64,000 nucleotides of DNA from Lichenostomus cassidix (GCA_008360975.2 CM039210.1:17879007-17943006); one strand, 5' to 3'; numbered from the stretch's first letter, positions 1-10,568 are shown. The notes: a model not told the origin generated them from the sequence alone. Numbers and translations are program-made.

Positions 1-2671
1 CTCCCCAATGACTTTTGTTATGTTCAGCTATGAGGATGGCCTTCATTATCTGTATGGGAACAACTACTTGTCCTGTATTGGTTATGTACCATCCTGTTGC
101 TCCTTTCCGAGCTTTCAATAACATGGCTAGTTTCTCATCATCCTGTGAATACTTTGGAGCTTGTTGCATATAAGGTGTAACAGGGTTTACCTTAGTTGGT
201 ATGAGAGCCATCTGAGTCCATACTTGACGAGCTGCCTGCTTTGCAGTTACATCTGCTAAATGATTACCTTGGTAGATTTTTCCTTCTTCATTCTGATGTC
301 CCCGGACATGCATAACGGCCACTCGCTCTGGTCGGTGTACAGCATCCAACAATGCTAACACTTCTGTGCGATGTTTTATTACAGCCCCTTGGGAATTAAG
401 AAGTCCTCTTTCTTTCCATAGTGCTCCGTGAACATGCACCACACCAAAGGCATACTTGGAATCAGTCCAAATATTTACCGTTTTCCCAGTGCTCAATATC
501 AAGGCTCGAGTGAGTCCAATGATCTCAGCCTTTTGGACTGACGTACCTGGTGGCAAGGCTTGTGCCTCCACAACTCGAGTAACTGTAACCACTGAATATC
601 CCGCATACCTGGTACCGTTTTCCATAAAACTGGAACCATCGGTGAATAATTCCCAGTCTGGAGCATCCAGGGGTTCATCCTTCAAATCCGGTCGGCTCGA
701 ATAAACTTGTTCAATCACTTCCACACAGTCATGGGAGAGCTCATGTTCTTCCATCTCACTGTGGAGGAACTCTGCTGGATTAATATGATTAGTCGTTTGG
801 AGTTCTATGTCTTCTTGTTCTCTTAGAATAGCTTGATACTGCAGCATTCTACTGGAAGATAGCCAATGACCCCCCTTTTGCTCCAAGACAGCTAGTACCA
901 TGGGGGGAACATACACCATCATTCTTTTTCCCATGGTAAGTTTCCTGGCTTCCTGAATGAGAAGTACCGTAGCCGCAACGGCCCGCAAGCATGACGGCCA
1001 ACCGGTACTTACAGTGTCCAGTTGTTTGGAGAAATATCCCACAGGCCTCTTCCAGGATCCCAACTTCTGGGTTAGAACTCCCAATGCTAGTTTCTGCCTT
1101 TCATTCACATATAATTGAAAGTCTTTGTTTAAATCTGGCAACCCCAAGGCCAGGGCTTCTTTTAATGCTTGTTTCAAATCCTGGAACGCCTTCTCCCTGT
1201 TTGTATTCCATTTCAATTGGGATTCTTTTAGAGCCTCATATAGGGGTTTTGCTATCAGGCCGAAATTCGGAATCCATAGCCTGCACCATCCAACCATTCC
1301 CAGAAAGGATCTTAACTCCTGGTGATTTCTAGGGAGTGGAATGGAGCATATAGCTTCAATTCTATTAACCCCCAAACGTCTGAGGCCTTGTGTTAGCTCA
1401 CATCCTAGGTACAGGACGCTTTCTCTGACCAGTTGTACTTTTTCCTTGGATACCTTGTATCCTGCTTGCCCCAACATATTCAATAATGCAACAGTTAATC
1501 GGAGGCATACCTTCTTGTCTTCTGTGGCCAAAAGAATATCATCTACATACTGCAATACTACATAAGAATATGGAGATTCTCTCACCTGAGTCGTTTTCCA
1601 TTCTTCTAATTCCTTTGCCAATTGATTACCAAAGATGGTAGGGCTGTTTTTGAATCCTTGAGGCAGTCTGGTCCAGGTGAGCTGTTTCTTCCTTCCTGTC
1701 ATTGGTTCTTCCCATTCAAAGGCAAAATACTTCATGCTCTCTATTGCCAGTGGGATGCAGAAGAAGGCATCCTTTAAATCAATCACAGTAAACCATTTAA
1801 ATAGTTCCGATACAGATGTTAACAATGTGTAAGGGTTGGCAACCACCGGGTGAATGTCTTTAACTATCTCGTTTATAGCCCTTAAATCTTGAACTAATCT
1901 ATACTTACCATTTGGTTTCTTCACCGGGAATATAGGAGTATTATACTCTGATTCACATTCCTTTAATAATCCTTGCACTGTAAACTGCGCTATCAGCGGA
2001 GCTACTCCCTGCCGAGCCTCTGCTTTAATGGGATACTGTTTTATCCTAACCGGTTTAGCTCCTTCTTTTAGCTCAACTACCACCGGCTGGGCAACCTTTG
2101 ATTTTCCCGGAGTTCCCGCCTCCCAAACCCAGGGTACCACTGCATGTTCAATCTCTGTTGGAATCGGTGCCGGGTCCATTTCCTTTATTGCAAATATTTT
2201 CCCGATTTCTTCATCCGGAATTTCCAATTTAACTCGACCCTGTTCAAATATAATTTTAGCATTTAATAGAGACAGCAAATCCCGTCCAAACAGAGGCTGA
2301 GGGCAGTTTGGCATATACAAAAACTGATGATCCAGTTCCTTTCCTCCGAATTTTAAATTAAGGGGTTGTAGAAAAGGCCTTTCCTCCAATTGTCCTGTAG
2401 CTCCTATTACCTGTATAGTTGTGTCATTTATGGGTCCCAACCGTTTATTTAAAACTGAGTGAGTAGCCCCTGTATCAACCATAAATTCCTGCTCCTGTCC
2501 GCCTATTTCTATTATCACCTTCAGGTCCCGGTCTAGTCTGTTTTGATTCTTATAGTTTCCTAACATCATTGCCTGTGCTTGTGTCTGGGCGCCATCTACC
2601 GGCGGTACGGGGAAACCTCCCATCAACCCTACATTACTCATCCCAATCCCATTTCGTACAGGACATTCATT
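1..2671 (-). CDS. pol: ERV-J protease-reverse transcriptase-RNase H-integrase (partial)
   Basis: The minus strand reads as one uninterrupted frame of about 890 codons from just after a TAG at 2674-2672 to the window edge, so the C-terminal end lies outside. In order it shows an aspartic protease (DTGA at about 2475-2464), a reverse transcriptase with an intact YVDD box (about 1549-1538), the connection domain, an RNase H with the FTDGSS start (about 646-632), and the beginning of the integrase zinc-binding domain at the edge. The single-frame protease-RT-RNase H-IN order is that of gammaretrovirus-like class I elements. An open frame this long is rare in old ERVs and suggests a relatively young copy. 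The matching gag is broken, so this provirus is not intact. Only the open frame and motifs are seen; expression is unknown. Confidence 0.9.
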
Positions 2672-2881
2672 CTACCAGTGTCCGAATTGACGACAAAATG
2701 CACACTGATTAGGACCCAACTGTTCCTGTCTACCCTGGCTCATCCCTGCAACTAAAAATCCTCCTCTCCCCCGAGCGAATCCTCCCCTTCCCTGTCCAAT
2801 TCCCCTTCCTCCCCTTCCCCGGCCCCTTAACCCCCCCCAAACCGCAGACTGCTGAATTACTGCAAGAATTCCGGCTTGTTG
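2672..2881 (-). pseudogene. gag: ERV-J nucleocapsid segment of gag, two in-frame stops
   Basis: Between the capsid ORF and pol, the same frame encodes a Gly/Arg-rich basic stretch followed by one CCHC zinc knuckle of the CX2CX4HX4C type, as in gammaretroviral nucleocapsid. A TGA ends the capsid ORF at 2884-2882. A TAG at 2674-2672 falls inside the knuckle, directly after the His-Trp pair. Both look like point mutations in coding sequence. The TAG is too far inside the zinc finger to be a normal gag-pol readthrough stop. Confidence 0.8.
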
Positions 2882-3502
2882 TCATTTAGCCGTTTCCTTT
2901 TCTCTATTATTATAAACTTTCCAAGCTACCTCCAACAGCTTATCTAAGCGTCGTGTGTCTTCCCCTTCTAATTTCTGCAACTTTTTCCTAATATCCTCTT
3001 GTGACTGTCCCATAAACAACAATGCCAATTGTAACTGACCTTCTTCCTTCTCCACATCCAAACTAGTGAAACGCCGTGCTGCCTCTTTAAGTCTCTCTAA
3101 AAATGCTGAAGGGGATTCATTCTTTTCTTGTTTTATTGAGTATAGCTTAGACCAATTTAGGGTTTTAGGCATCCCAGTCCAGACGCCTTCAATCAATAAT
3201 TCCTGATACCTTTTTAACCTCTGTAAACCTTCTAACTCATTCGGATCCCACTCTGGATCATCCCCAGGGACCAATTGATCTATTGTTTCCCCCATTATCA
3301 ATCGTAACCGGAGTTGTTCCCTAGCTCGTTCTTTGGTTGCTCGTAAGACCATCTCTTTTTCTGTAGAATCCATTAATGTATCTAATAACACTTGTAAATC
3401 ATTCCAATCCGGATTCTGAGTTTTAATTATCATCTTCACCACCCTGGCCACCCGTTCGGGGTCCTCCCGATAACTCCCAGCTGATTGTTTCCAAATCACC
3501 AA
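2882..3502 (-). pseudogene. gag: ERV-J gag, C-terminal capsid part
   Basis: A 206-aa frame holds the C-terminal half of a class I retroviral capsid. The major homology region is visible around residues 125-165, with the core ESPSAFLERLKEAARR followed by a GQLQLALLFMGQ stretch, and a lysine-rich tail leads to nucleocapsid. It overlaps the preceding gag frame by 7 bp. The frame change lies in a short T run near 3518, so the two parts were one gag gene before a 1-bp deletion. ERV-G gag in this window (42061-43584) has the same architecture. Confidence 0.88.
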
Positions 3503-4278
3503 ATCCCCTGGAGAAAAGGTACTTTAATAATAACTTTCTCACCACGGGGGCCCATGGCTTCCCTTAAGGGGGCTATCATTCGGGGTTCCTCTTGATTCCG
3601 CCTTCCCTGTCTAGTCCATGCCGCTATGGGGGTTCTTTGTATGCTTCGGGAGGGGCTTGGGGAAGGAGTCTGGGGACGGAGGGTGACTGAGGTGTGATTT
3701 ACTCCAGGTCCTTCCGGGGATTGTATATTATTTTCCTCATCATCCTCATCCTCATCAGTATCAGTATCATCTATATCTCCCTCCCCACTTCTGCACGGCG
3801 GAGCAGAGGGAACAGGACAAGGGGGGGCAACCATTAAAGATAAATCTTCACCTTGACTAGAAAACCGTACTGCACATTTCACACAGGTTTCACGCGCTTT
3901 GCACCCAATACATTCATTTTCATCAGTCCCCGCTTGCAACAATAGCATACCACACTCCTTTTGCCATTCTGTTTTAGACCCCAAATAACGGAACAAATCC
4001 AAATAAGGTACCTCATCCCATTTCTCATTATCCCTTAGATAATACATCAATGAATTAATTATGTTCTCATCAACAGTACCATTGACAGGCCATTCCGGTC
4101 CACCCTCAGAAGCATAGAGAGGCCACACATGATTACAAAAATCTATCATTTTTCCTTTGCTTAAGTCTTGGTAAAACCCAGCACTTTTCCATCTTCCCAG
4201 CAAGCATCCTAATGGGGTGTTCCCCGGTACTTTACCATTAGCTTGTACCAATGCTTTAAAGGTTTTAAAAGGCATCAT
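3496..4278 (-). pseudogene. gag: ERV-J gag, matrix to N-terminal capsid
   Basis: A 260-aa frame carries a class I matrix domain (residues about 1-105, with a TPLGCLLGRWK stretch and a WPLY segment), then a Cys-containing and acidic proline-rich spacer, then the start of capsid (APLREAMGPRGEK). It ends prematurely because a base is missing in the T run near 3518. The reading starts with MM rather than the Met-Gly expected for a myristoylated matrix, so either the N-terminus has changed or membrane targeting differs. The leader with its splice donor lies immediately upstream. Confidence 0.85.
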
Positions 4279-4697
4279 AGCAAAACAGAAAGTAACATGC
4301 AGAGAATAACAGGTAACATGCAGAGAATACAGATATCAACAGCACCAAGTATAGAAAGAGGACAGCAACCAAACCAACCAACTTGCCACTTCTCGTCGCC
4401 GTGAGGGGCAAGTGCTGAACCTGCGTAGCTTTCGCTTCGTCTTATGGTCAGCGCCTAGGCATCCCCAAGACGTCTATAACCCAACCCTGCGAGGTTCGCC
4501 GCCTCGTCTTATGGGCAGGTACCCAGTATTAAACAAATAAAGCACCTTATGGGCTTACCTCCTGCAGTTGTCCGACAGGCGCGGGGGTCGGGCACGAACC
4601 GATGACTCCCCGAGAATCACCCGGTGCCGGCGTGGAGTAGATCAGGACGTGAACCGCCCCAGCCACCTTCGGAGTCCTGCCGCGGTCGCCAGAAAAC
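4279..4697 (-). other. ERV-J 5' leader with splice donor
   Basis: This untranslated stretch lies between the 5' LTR and gag on the minus strand. It begins, six bases after the LTR, with a TGGCGACCGCGGCAGGA-type sequence in the position of a primer binding site; I cannot assign the tRNA. A consensus splice donor (CAGGAGGTAAGCC on the minus strand) sits at about 4565-4553. The lower half contains a twice-repeated CATAAGACGA motif. No gene is visible in it. Confidence 0.6.
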
Positions 4698-5101
4698 TGT
4701 TGCCCGAACCGAGGAAACACAAAACAACCGAAGTTATTTTATGCGGTGCTTTATTGAGGGCCCTGGGGACCTGGGACTCGCGTCCAAAAGTCAGAGCCCT
4801 AACCTGCTACAAAATCACTGAGTATATATATGTTTTCTTTCCAAATTGCTTCATCTCAATGAATTTGATTTCTAGACACATCTACCTGATTTATGATTAC
4901 ATTGTGACTTTGTTTTTCGTTAACTGAACATTCTTTATCATCATTAATCTACTACACCCTATTAGATAAGTCACACACTCCACTTAGCAGATTACTTAAA
5001 TAAACTGTTCTATAGCTACATTCCTTAGACAAGTCTTTCTACCCTCATCAGTATGCTCTATTGATCCTTTTGATCGCTACTGGCAACTTCGCTACACAAC
5101 A
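4698..5101 (-). repeat. LTR-J, 5' LTR of ERV-J
   Basis: 404 bp with inverted TGTTG...CAACA ends. On the minus strand it has a TATATATA box near 4825 and an AATAAA signal near 4752, followed by a short R-U5. It is directly joined to the ERV-J leader. The other side continues as ERV-I pol connection/RNase H sequence, so ERV-J inserted into, or is joined to, ERV-I. Confidence 0.8.
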
Positions 5102-5452
5102 GTGTTTACACTCAGGCCTACTGATCCCTCCAAGCCTTAGCATGACTACTACTAAAGTCTTTATTCATGGTTTTGCAACAGAGCAACCGGAGTGGGAATT
5201 ATTCACGGATGGAAGCAGCTTCATGGAGAATGGAACCAGATACGCTGGATATGCGGTAACAACAATCAGCACAGTAGTAGAGGCCAAAGCATTACCATCA
5301 AAAACAAGTGCCCAGAGGGCAGAATTGATTGCCTTAACCAGAGCACTAGAATTGAGTGCAGGAAAGAAGGTAAATATTTGGACTGATTCAAAATATACAT
5401 TTGGCGTAGTGCACGTACATGGGGCACTATGGAAAGAAAGAGGGTTGCTGTC
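5102..5452 (+). pseudogene. pol: ERV-I pol, connection domain and RNase H (5' truncated)
   Basis: This codes for a class I retroviral RNase H. It has the FTDGSSF start at about 5197, the acidic AELIALTRAL helix, the WTDSKYTFG motif and the end GALWKERGLL just before an LTR insertion at 5453. Upstream of about 5190 the coding match weakens and then stops at LTR-J, so protease and RT of this provirus are missing from the window. The domain resumes after the inserted LTR at 5720. Confidence 0.85.
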
Positions 5453-5713
5453 TGTCGCTGTTGAGCAGCTAGCAGAGTAATGAATGCATCGGTTCTCAGT
5501 GGCAAGAAGGAATGACCTTTATTGTTTTGATTTCATCACATTTATAGAGTTCTCAAAAGTCACCCAGATTGGTCAGTCAGAAGCCTTCCCCCAGGCCTGA
5601 TTGGCCAGGCCTGCACTGTCCAAGTTCTGGGACACTGTTCCAAAACATCCAAACTTTATCTTTATTTACAAAACACAAGAAAACTTCTCATGGGAAAAAC
5701 TGTGCTAGCCACA
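5453..5713 (-). repeat. Solo LTR-D, copy 1
   Basis: 261 bp with TGTCGCTG...TAGCCACA ends and a perfect 6-bp TSD GCTGTC (5447-5452 and 5714-5719). On the minus strand a CTATAAAT box (about 5537) precedes an AATAAAGG signal (about 5525). It splits the RNase H of ERV-I. Copy 2 is at 14468-14733. Confidence 0.9.
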
Positions 5714-6728
5714 GCTGTCCTCTCAAGGGACGTATATTAAACATCAAGATGCAGTTCTGCAGTTGATAAAAGCAGTACAAAAACCTGAGCAAGTGGTAAT
5801 TATGCACTGTAAAGCACATCAATCAGGAAGCTCCAAAATCTGTGAGGGAAATCGAAAGACAGACTGGACAGCCTGACAGGTTGCTCGGGATGTGCAAATA
5901 GCAATGGCATTGATACCTACGAAGCTAAAGGTATCTCAATTCAATTTACCTTCAGAACCAAAATATTCAACAGAAGACGAGAAACTGGGACATTTGCTGA
6001 ATGCATAAAAGAATTCAGAGGGGTGGTATGTCACTGCACAAGGACTGATAGTCCTACCCCCCTTGATAATGAGAGAAGTTCTGCAAATTAAACATAATGA
6101 ATGTCATTGGGGTGCAGAAGCACTGGTAAAATGGCTAAAACAAAACGTAGTCTCCACGCGAATGTTAACAATGGCCAAATCAATAATGTCAAAATGTGAA
6201 ATATGCCTGAGGAACAACCCAGTGGCCAGACGGCAGGCACAGCTAGGAAGAATTCGGGTAAGTATAGAACCAGGAGATTATTGGCAGGTAGATTTTGTAG
6301 AGTTACCAAGAACTCAAGGGTATAAATACCTGCTGGTGGGGGTTGACACATTTTCAGGATGGCCAGAAGCCCTTCCCTGTTGCACCAACCAAGCCAAAGA
6401 GACAGTGAAGTGGCTGCTACATGAAATCATTCCCAGGTTTGGAGTGCCGTTAGGGGTATCTTCAGATAGAGGACCACACTTTATAGCTACAGTGGTAAAG
6501 GAAGTGAGCAAGCTACTGGGAATAGCTTGGGACCTCCACACACCATGGGGACCACAATCTAGTGGACAGGTAGAGAGGATGAACCAAACACTAAAAAGGC
6601 AAATCAGTAAAATATGTCAGGAGGCCAAGTTACAATGGCCACAAGCCCTACCAATAGCACTTTTAAGGATTAGGGTAAAGCCCAGGAGTGGAATGTCGGT
6701 CAGTCCCTTTGAAATAGTATATGGGTAA
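5714..6728 (+). pseudogene. pol: ERV-I pol, end of RNase H and integrase N-terminal and core domains
   Basis: The frame continues from RNase H (VVIMHCKAHQSGS) into an integrase. In-frame stops occur near 5873 (TGA) and 6006 (TAA). From 6063 a 221-aa open stretch has the zinc-binding His/Cys motif (HNECHWG ... CEICLRN) and the catalytic DDE triad in intact form: WQVDF, SSDRG and GQVERMN. The coding part breaks at 6728, where LTR-H is inserted, and resumes at 7277. Apart from the two upstream stops the integrase core looks well preserved. Confidence 0.9.
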
Positions 6729-7271
6729 TGTCCTAGGTTGCAATATAGATGTAGTTAAGTATTCTATTACCACCAGCTGTGGGCCGTTAGCTGCTATCAC
6801 CTGCTAATGACCCACTCCAGATGACAGGCAATGGGCCATCCGTTAGCTATTATCAGCTGCTAACGACCCACCCCGCATGACAGGCAATGGGCCATCAGGG
6901 ACCCACCGTGTGACTCATGGACTTATCTAATCCCATTGTGGGATGCTCTACCCAGGAGGGAGGAACCAGGTGTTCCCACGTGGATATAACCTGGCCTTGG
7001 AACTGCCTGAGCTAGCCCTGTCTACTGGGTTCCCAGAGGACCAGAGCTACTACTGGATCTTCAGCTGGAGACTAGACCTTCACAGGATCACCGCTTCAAC
7101 TGGACTACTTCAGTTGGACTGCTACTACCACCCTAACAGGGTGTTAGGTTGTATCTGACTTTTCCTTGTATTATTTCACTTATTCCAGTGCTTTTCCTTG
7201 TATTATTTCACTTATTTTTAATTTCAATCTTGACTTGTGATCTCCCACTGGTTTGTTTTCAAACCAACACA
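6729..7271 (+). repeat. Solo LTR-H, copy 1 (with duplicated U3 block)
   Basis: 543 bp, TGTCCTAGG...CCAACACA, flanked by a 5-bp TSD GGTAA (6724-6728 and 7272-7276). It splits the integrase of ERV-I. It contains a tandem copy of a roughly 70-bp block (about 6777-6900) built around GGCAATGGGCCATC, absent from most other LTR-H copies but also present in copy 6. A GGATATAACC box lies near 6980. Confidence 0.92.
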
Positions 7272-7649
7272 GGTAACCATACGAATCTCCTGAACCAAAC
7301 CCAAATATACATATTGCAGGAAAACAGGAAATATATAATTATGTTCTGTCTCTCGGGAAGACATTAGCACAAGCTTCGGAGAGCCCTCGTGTGGAATAGG
7401 CCGCTGGCTCTCAAGAATCCAGTCCACGATATTCTCCCTGGAGACAAAGTGTACATCAAAACCTGGAATGAAGAACCTTTGAAGGAGAGGTGGAATGAAC
7501 CCCATCAGGTGCTGCTGACCACTTTCACAGTGGTCAAGGTAGCTGGTGTGGATCCTTGGGTATACCACACACGAGTGAAGAAGGCCCATCCGAGACTGTG
7601 GGCTGCACAACCCCTAGGACTGACGAAACTGCCGATACGACGGGTTTAA
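7272..7649 (+). pseudogene. pol: ERV-I integrase C-terminal domain
   Basis: Continuation of the integrase after LTR-H, with stops near its start and then an open stretch from 7389. The SH3-like C-terminal domain is recognisable from PGDKVYIKTW and the later PHQVLLTTFTVVKV and WVYHTRVKKA. It ends with a stop at 7647-7649, ten bases before the env start codon, the usual pol-env spacing of class I elements. Confidence 0.88.
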
Positions 7650-7658
7650 CTGTTTAAA

Positions 7659-8717
7659 ATGATCTTAGTACCTGTGCCGATGCTCATTTTATGGATATTA
7701 ATTGGGGGTGATATCGCTTGGGAATATGGAATGCAGGATAATCAACTAACTACTCTTCATTCTAGAATGAAGAGAAAGGTACAGGCAAAAACGCAAGTGA
7801 TAAAAGTTCCCAATGAAATTCGGGCTGAGAATGTGATGATTGGGTTAGTTAAAGATTTTGCCAAAATGCAAAACAACAGTAGAATAACTGCCTGTCTGCC
7901 AATACCAAAGGTAGCAGGAGACCCAATAAACTGGGGAATTATCGCATCAAAATTACCTGAAATTCCAGACAATAAAACAATTGAATGTAAACAAGTACCC
8001 GAGTCCAGGCAGAAAGTTAAAGTAACTTGGAATATAACAGGTTATGATTGGATGCAGTACTTGAGCAAAAAGGACTGTCTTTTAAGCAATGGGAAGGTGG
8101 GACAAAATCTGGAGTGGTGGGTTGAAGATCAAAACCTTGCCAAAGGGCAATGCTTCTTGCCATACTATCAAAAGGTCACAGAAAATGTCACAGAGACCAC
8201 CCTGATATGGAAATGTGAAACAAAGGATAGAAAGGATTGGATGGAACCCTGGGACAGTGCATGGTCCCTGAGTATACTTCAAAAATTTCAATATATGGCA
8301 AATACCCCTTGGTGCCTAAAATGGACAGGCCCTGAAGATGGCACTGATCCAGCGGTAATAAACACTGCCACCAGCAGCAGAGCGCAGGCAGCTAAAGTAA
8401 GTTGGTGGGCATGTAATAAAACCTATGATTGCACGTCTGATGATGTAGAGATAAAACAAGTACCATCGCTGGCGGCTGCCATGCAAATTGTCTGTGCCGG
8501 TAGAAGAATCAAACATAAACAGGGTAATGTAAATTATAAAATAAAAATAGGATGTAGTAAAAGTACAATCAAAAAACCCAGGACAATTTGTTTGGGCAAC
8601 AAGTGTTGGTATCTGGACAACCCACCTGCCCGTAGACGGAAAAGTAGAAGAATTTACTCTGGGCCTCCCTACTTTATGTCCAATCTGGAAAAAGTCCCCA
8701 TTCAATGGGAAACGTGA
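7659..8717 (+). CDS. env: ERV-I envelope surface subunit (SU), frameshifted at its end
   Basis: 352 codons without a stop. It begins with a hydrophobic signal peptide (about residues 1-20), followed by a soluble, Cys-rich ectodomain with several N-glycosylation sequons (NNS, NIT, NVT, NKT), and a very basic stretch near residue 325. As in retroviral SU it should bind a receptor, but I cannot name one. The frame leaves the env register about 30 bp before the furin-type site, so SU and TM lie in different frames; one 1-bp indel near 8690 is enough to explain this. Otherwise the subunit looks intact, which is unusual for an ERV whose upstream half is missing. Confidence 0.88.
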   Translation: MILVPVPMLILWILIGGDIAWEYGMQDNQLTTLHSRMKRKVQAKTQVIKVPNEIRAENVMIGLVKDFAKMQNNSRITACLPIPKVAGDPINWGIIASKLPEIPDNKTIECKQVPESRQKVKVTWNITGYDWMQYLSKKDCLLSNGKVGQNLEWWVEDQNLAKGQCFLPYYQKVTENVTETTLIWKCETKDRKDWMEPWDSAWSLSILQKFQYMANTPWCLKWTGPEDGTDPAVINTATSSRAQAAKVSWWACNKTYDCTSDDVEIKQVPSLAAAMQIVCAGRRIKHKQGNVNYKIKIGCSKSTIKKPRTICLGNKCWYLDNPPARRRKSRRIYSGPPYFMSNLEKVPIQWET

Positions 8718-8721
8718 ACTT

Positions 8722-9435
8722 TTGCAAATAAGAACAAGACGAGAGGTTTCAGATAATGAAAATCAGGATGAAACTTGGCAAGAACCCTCTAGTGGAGTAA
8801 AATTTGGGTGGGCTCTAGAATCTCTGTTTGGCCCTATAGCAAACTACCAAAACAGAGAAATGATATGCAGACTTACAGGTCAGGTAGAGAGGTTAGCAAG
8901 AGTTACTCAGGAAGGATTTAAAGAACTAAACATGCAATTACAAGCTACTACCAAAATGACTTTACAAAATCAATTGGCTTTAGATATGCTACTCCTGAAA
9001 GAACATGGAGGGTGTGGGTTTTTAAAAGGACAAGTTGATCATTGTTGCATCCATATCCCAAATGTAACTGCAGATGTAGAACATGACATCAATCAGTTAA
9101 AACAAATAGAGCACGGAGCACGGGATGAACAAAAGGACTTGACTACGAGTTGGTTAGATAAAATCTTCAAGGGGTTAGGATGGAATGTGAGTTCATGGAT
9201 TAAATCTATAATTGAATATTTAATAATCTTATTAGTTATGTTTCTGGTACTTTGGGTAGTCTACAGCATACTGAAAGGAGAGATACAGAGAAAGACATCC
9301 TGGAACCGAAGAATAATGAGGGCACTGACACGGAACAAGGATCCACGTCCATCACCTGCAGATTCTCCAGTTCACAACAGCATCCATAACAATGCTCATG
9401 ACAACCCTGGATTCAAAGATGAGTATCCAGTATAA
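8722..9435 (+). CDS. env: ERV-I envelope transmembrane subunit (TM)
   Basis: 237 codons open to a stop. An RTRR furin-type cleavage motif is at residues 3-6. A heptad-rich ectodomain includes the immunosuppressive-domain-like LQNQLALDMLLLKEHGG. It is followed by Cys-Cys spaced C-X9-CC rather than the usual C-X6-CC of gammaretroviral and alpharetroviral TM. A second coiled region, a Trp-rich membrane-proximal part, one membrane span (about residues 155-178) and a cytoplasmic tail of about 55 residues complete it. The family function is membrane fusion after SU release; whether this copy is expressed cannot be told. Confidence 0.88.
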   Translation: MQIRTRREVSDNENQDETWQEPSSGVKFGWALESLFGPIANYQNREMICRLTGQVERLARVTQEGFKELNMQLQATTKMTLQNQLALDMLLLKEHGGCGFLKGQVDHCCIHIPNVTADVEHDINQLKQIEHGARDEQKDLTTSWLDKIFKGLGWNVSSWIKSIIEYLIILLVMFLVLWVVYSILKGEIQRKTSWNRRIMRALTRNKDPRPSPADSPVHNSIHNNAHDNPGFKDEYPV

Positions 9436-9496
9436 AGGACTATATCAAGTGAAAGCATTCACACATATAAAGTGAAAATGCTTTCAAAGGGGAGAA
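9436..9496 (+). promoter_or_regulatory. ERV-I 3' untranslated end and polypurine tract
   Basis: Short spacer between the TM stop and the 3' LTR. It ends with a polypurine tract (AAAGGGGAGAA, 9486-9496) immediately next to the LTR TG, the normal plus-strand primer position. Confidence 0.8.
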
Positions 9497-9916
9497 TGTT
9501 AACATAGGGTTAAAATGTTTCTAAAATGGGGATAATTAAGAATAGGCTTTGGGGAATGGGAGTAGGTAAGAACTGCTTGTACAGGGTCAGGTTGACATGA
9601 ATATGAAGATTGCTTAGAAAACGTTGAGATTGTTTCAGTTAACTGATGCGGATTCCCACCTGCGAAATAAATCAGAAATACTGTGGGAGAAGGGGGGCTT
9701 AAAGTCATGCTTGGGGGGAAACAATGGAACAATGATAAGTTGATGATTAACATATGATTACATCACTGTTCTGTAAGGGAAGGTATAAAAATGTGTTCCC
9801 TTCAAACCCATGTTGAAGTCAGATTTGGGTAGATGTTACACCCCAGCTTCCCGAGCTCGAGAATAAAAGGCACCTGCATATAATCATTCAGTGATTATGT
9901 GTTTTCCACGCTAACA
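9497..9916 (+). repeat. LTR-I, 3' LTR of ERV-I
   Basis: 420 bp with TGTTA...TAACA inverted ends. A TATAAAAA box lies near 9792 and AATAAA near 9863, followed by a short R-U5. It abuts LTR-C sequence on the right, so ERV-I integrated into an LTR-C copy. The 5' LTR is not in the window. Confidence 0.87.
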
Positions 9917-10204
9917 CCGGTGGGGAAAGGAGATTGGATCCCACACCTTTCCCCAGCCAAAAGCTCACCCAGCCAGAAGGAGAAAGCAGAGCACAGTTGG
10001 ACCTCCCGCGGTCGCAGCCAGAAGCCAAAAGCAGTTGCTTTCCTCCTAGTGTCCAACGAATGAGTGTCCATCTGGCTGGGAGGGCTTCCTCTCCACACCA
10101 CACCCAGCCCAGAGTCTTTGTCTCTTACAAAAGACTTAATAGCTCTGAGCGCCCAGCCATTTGTCTCCTAGTAACAGGATGGAGGAAAATTCCAACTTCC
10201 CCAA
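9917..10204 (-). repeat. LTR-C fragment, copy 2
   Basis: It matches 32290-32605 in long stretches, for example CACCCAGCCAG and TTTGTCTCTTACAAAA, and ends with CCAACA at the same point. Only the right-hand part is present because ERV-I interrupts it. It appears to have inserted into LTR-B copy 1. The strand follows copy 1, where orientation is inferred. Confidence 0.65.
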
Positions 10205-10500
10205 CCTCCAACACCCTAGGGCCCGAAAATATGTAAACAATGGTGGAAAGGGTGGGAGCAGGGCCTGGGGCGGTCAATAGCATTGCCTGAAGGTGTGATC
10301 GGAGAATTAGGGACCAATATGCTAATAAGAAAAAACTTTTAAAAGGTGAAGAGCTTGTGACCTGGCGTCCATTTTGGGTGTAGTCCCTGAGGGGGCTTTG
10401 CTTGCCTGAATGTACCGTGAAGGCCTTGAATAAATTTGTCTGCTTTTTATACACCTAATTGTTTTGGCCTCTGTTTTCAGGTGGCCCGTTTCAGGCATCA
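10205..10500 (+). repeat. LTR-B fragment, copy 1
   Basis: It corresponds to the inverted sequence of 12461-12885 from the GCCCGAAAATATGTAAACAA segment to the terminal AGGCATCA. It has a TTTTAAAAGG box near 10336 and a GAATAAA signal near 10428. The 5' part is cut off by LTR-C. It lies directly against ERV-K1 gag sequence. Confidence 0.8.
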
Positions 10501-10568
10501 ACTGTTATTGCCCTGCATGCACTGCAAAAAGTACCTGATACAAAAAAATTAGAGCCTGGTTTCACCAC
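10501..10568 (+). pseudogene. gag: ERV-K1 gag, short capsid fragment
   Basis: About 22 codons (ALHALQKVPDTKKLEPGFTT) match the betaretroviral capsid just before the major homology region. The sequence is continuous with 11943 onward once the LTR-K insertion is set aside. The upstream gag is not recognised in the window. Confidence 0.65.

Noticed and set aside
2028..2300. Plus-strand frames across 456-2300
   Set aside because: They are shadows of the minus-strand pol of ERV-J.
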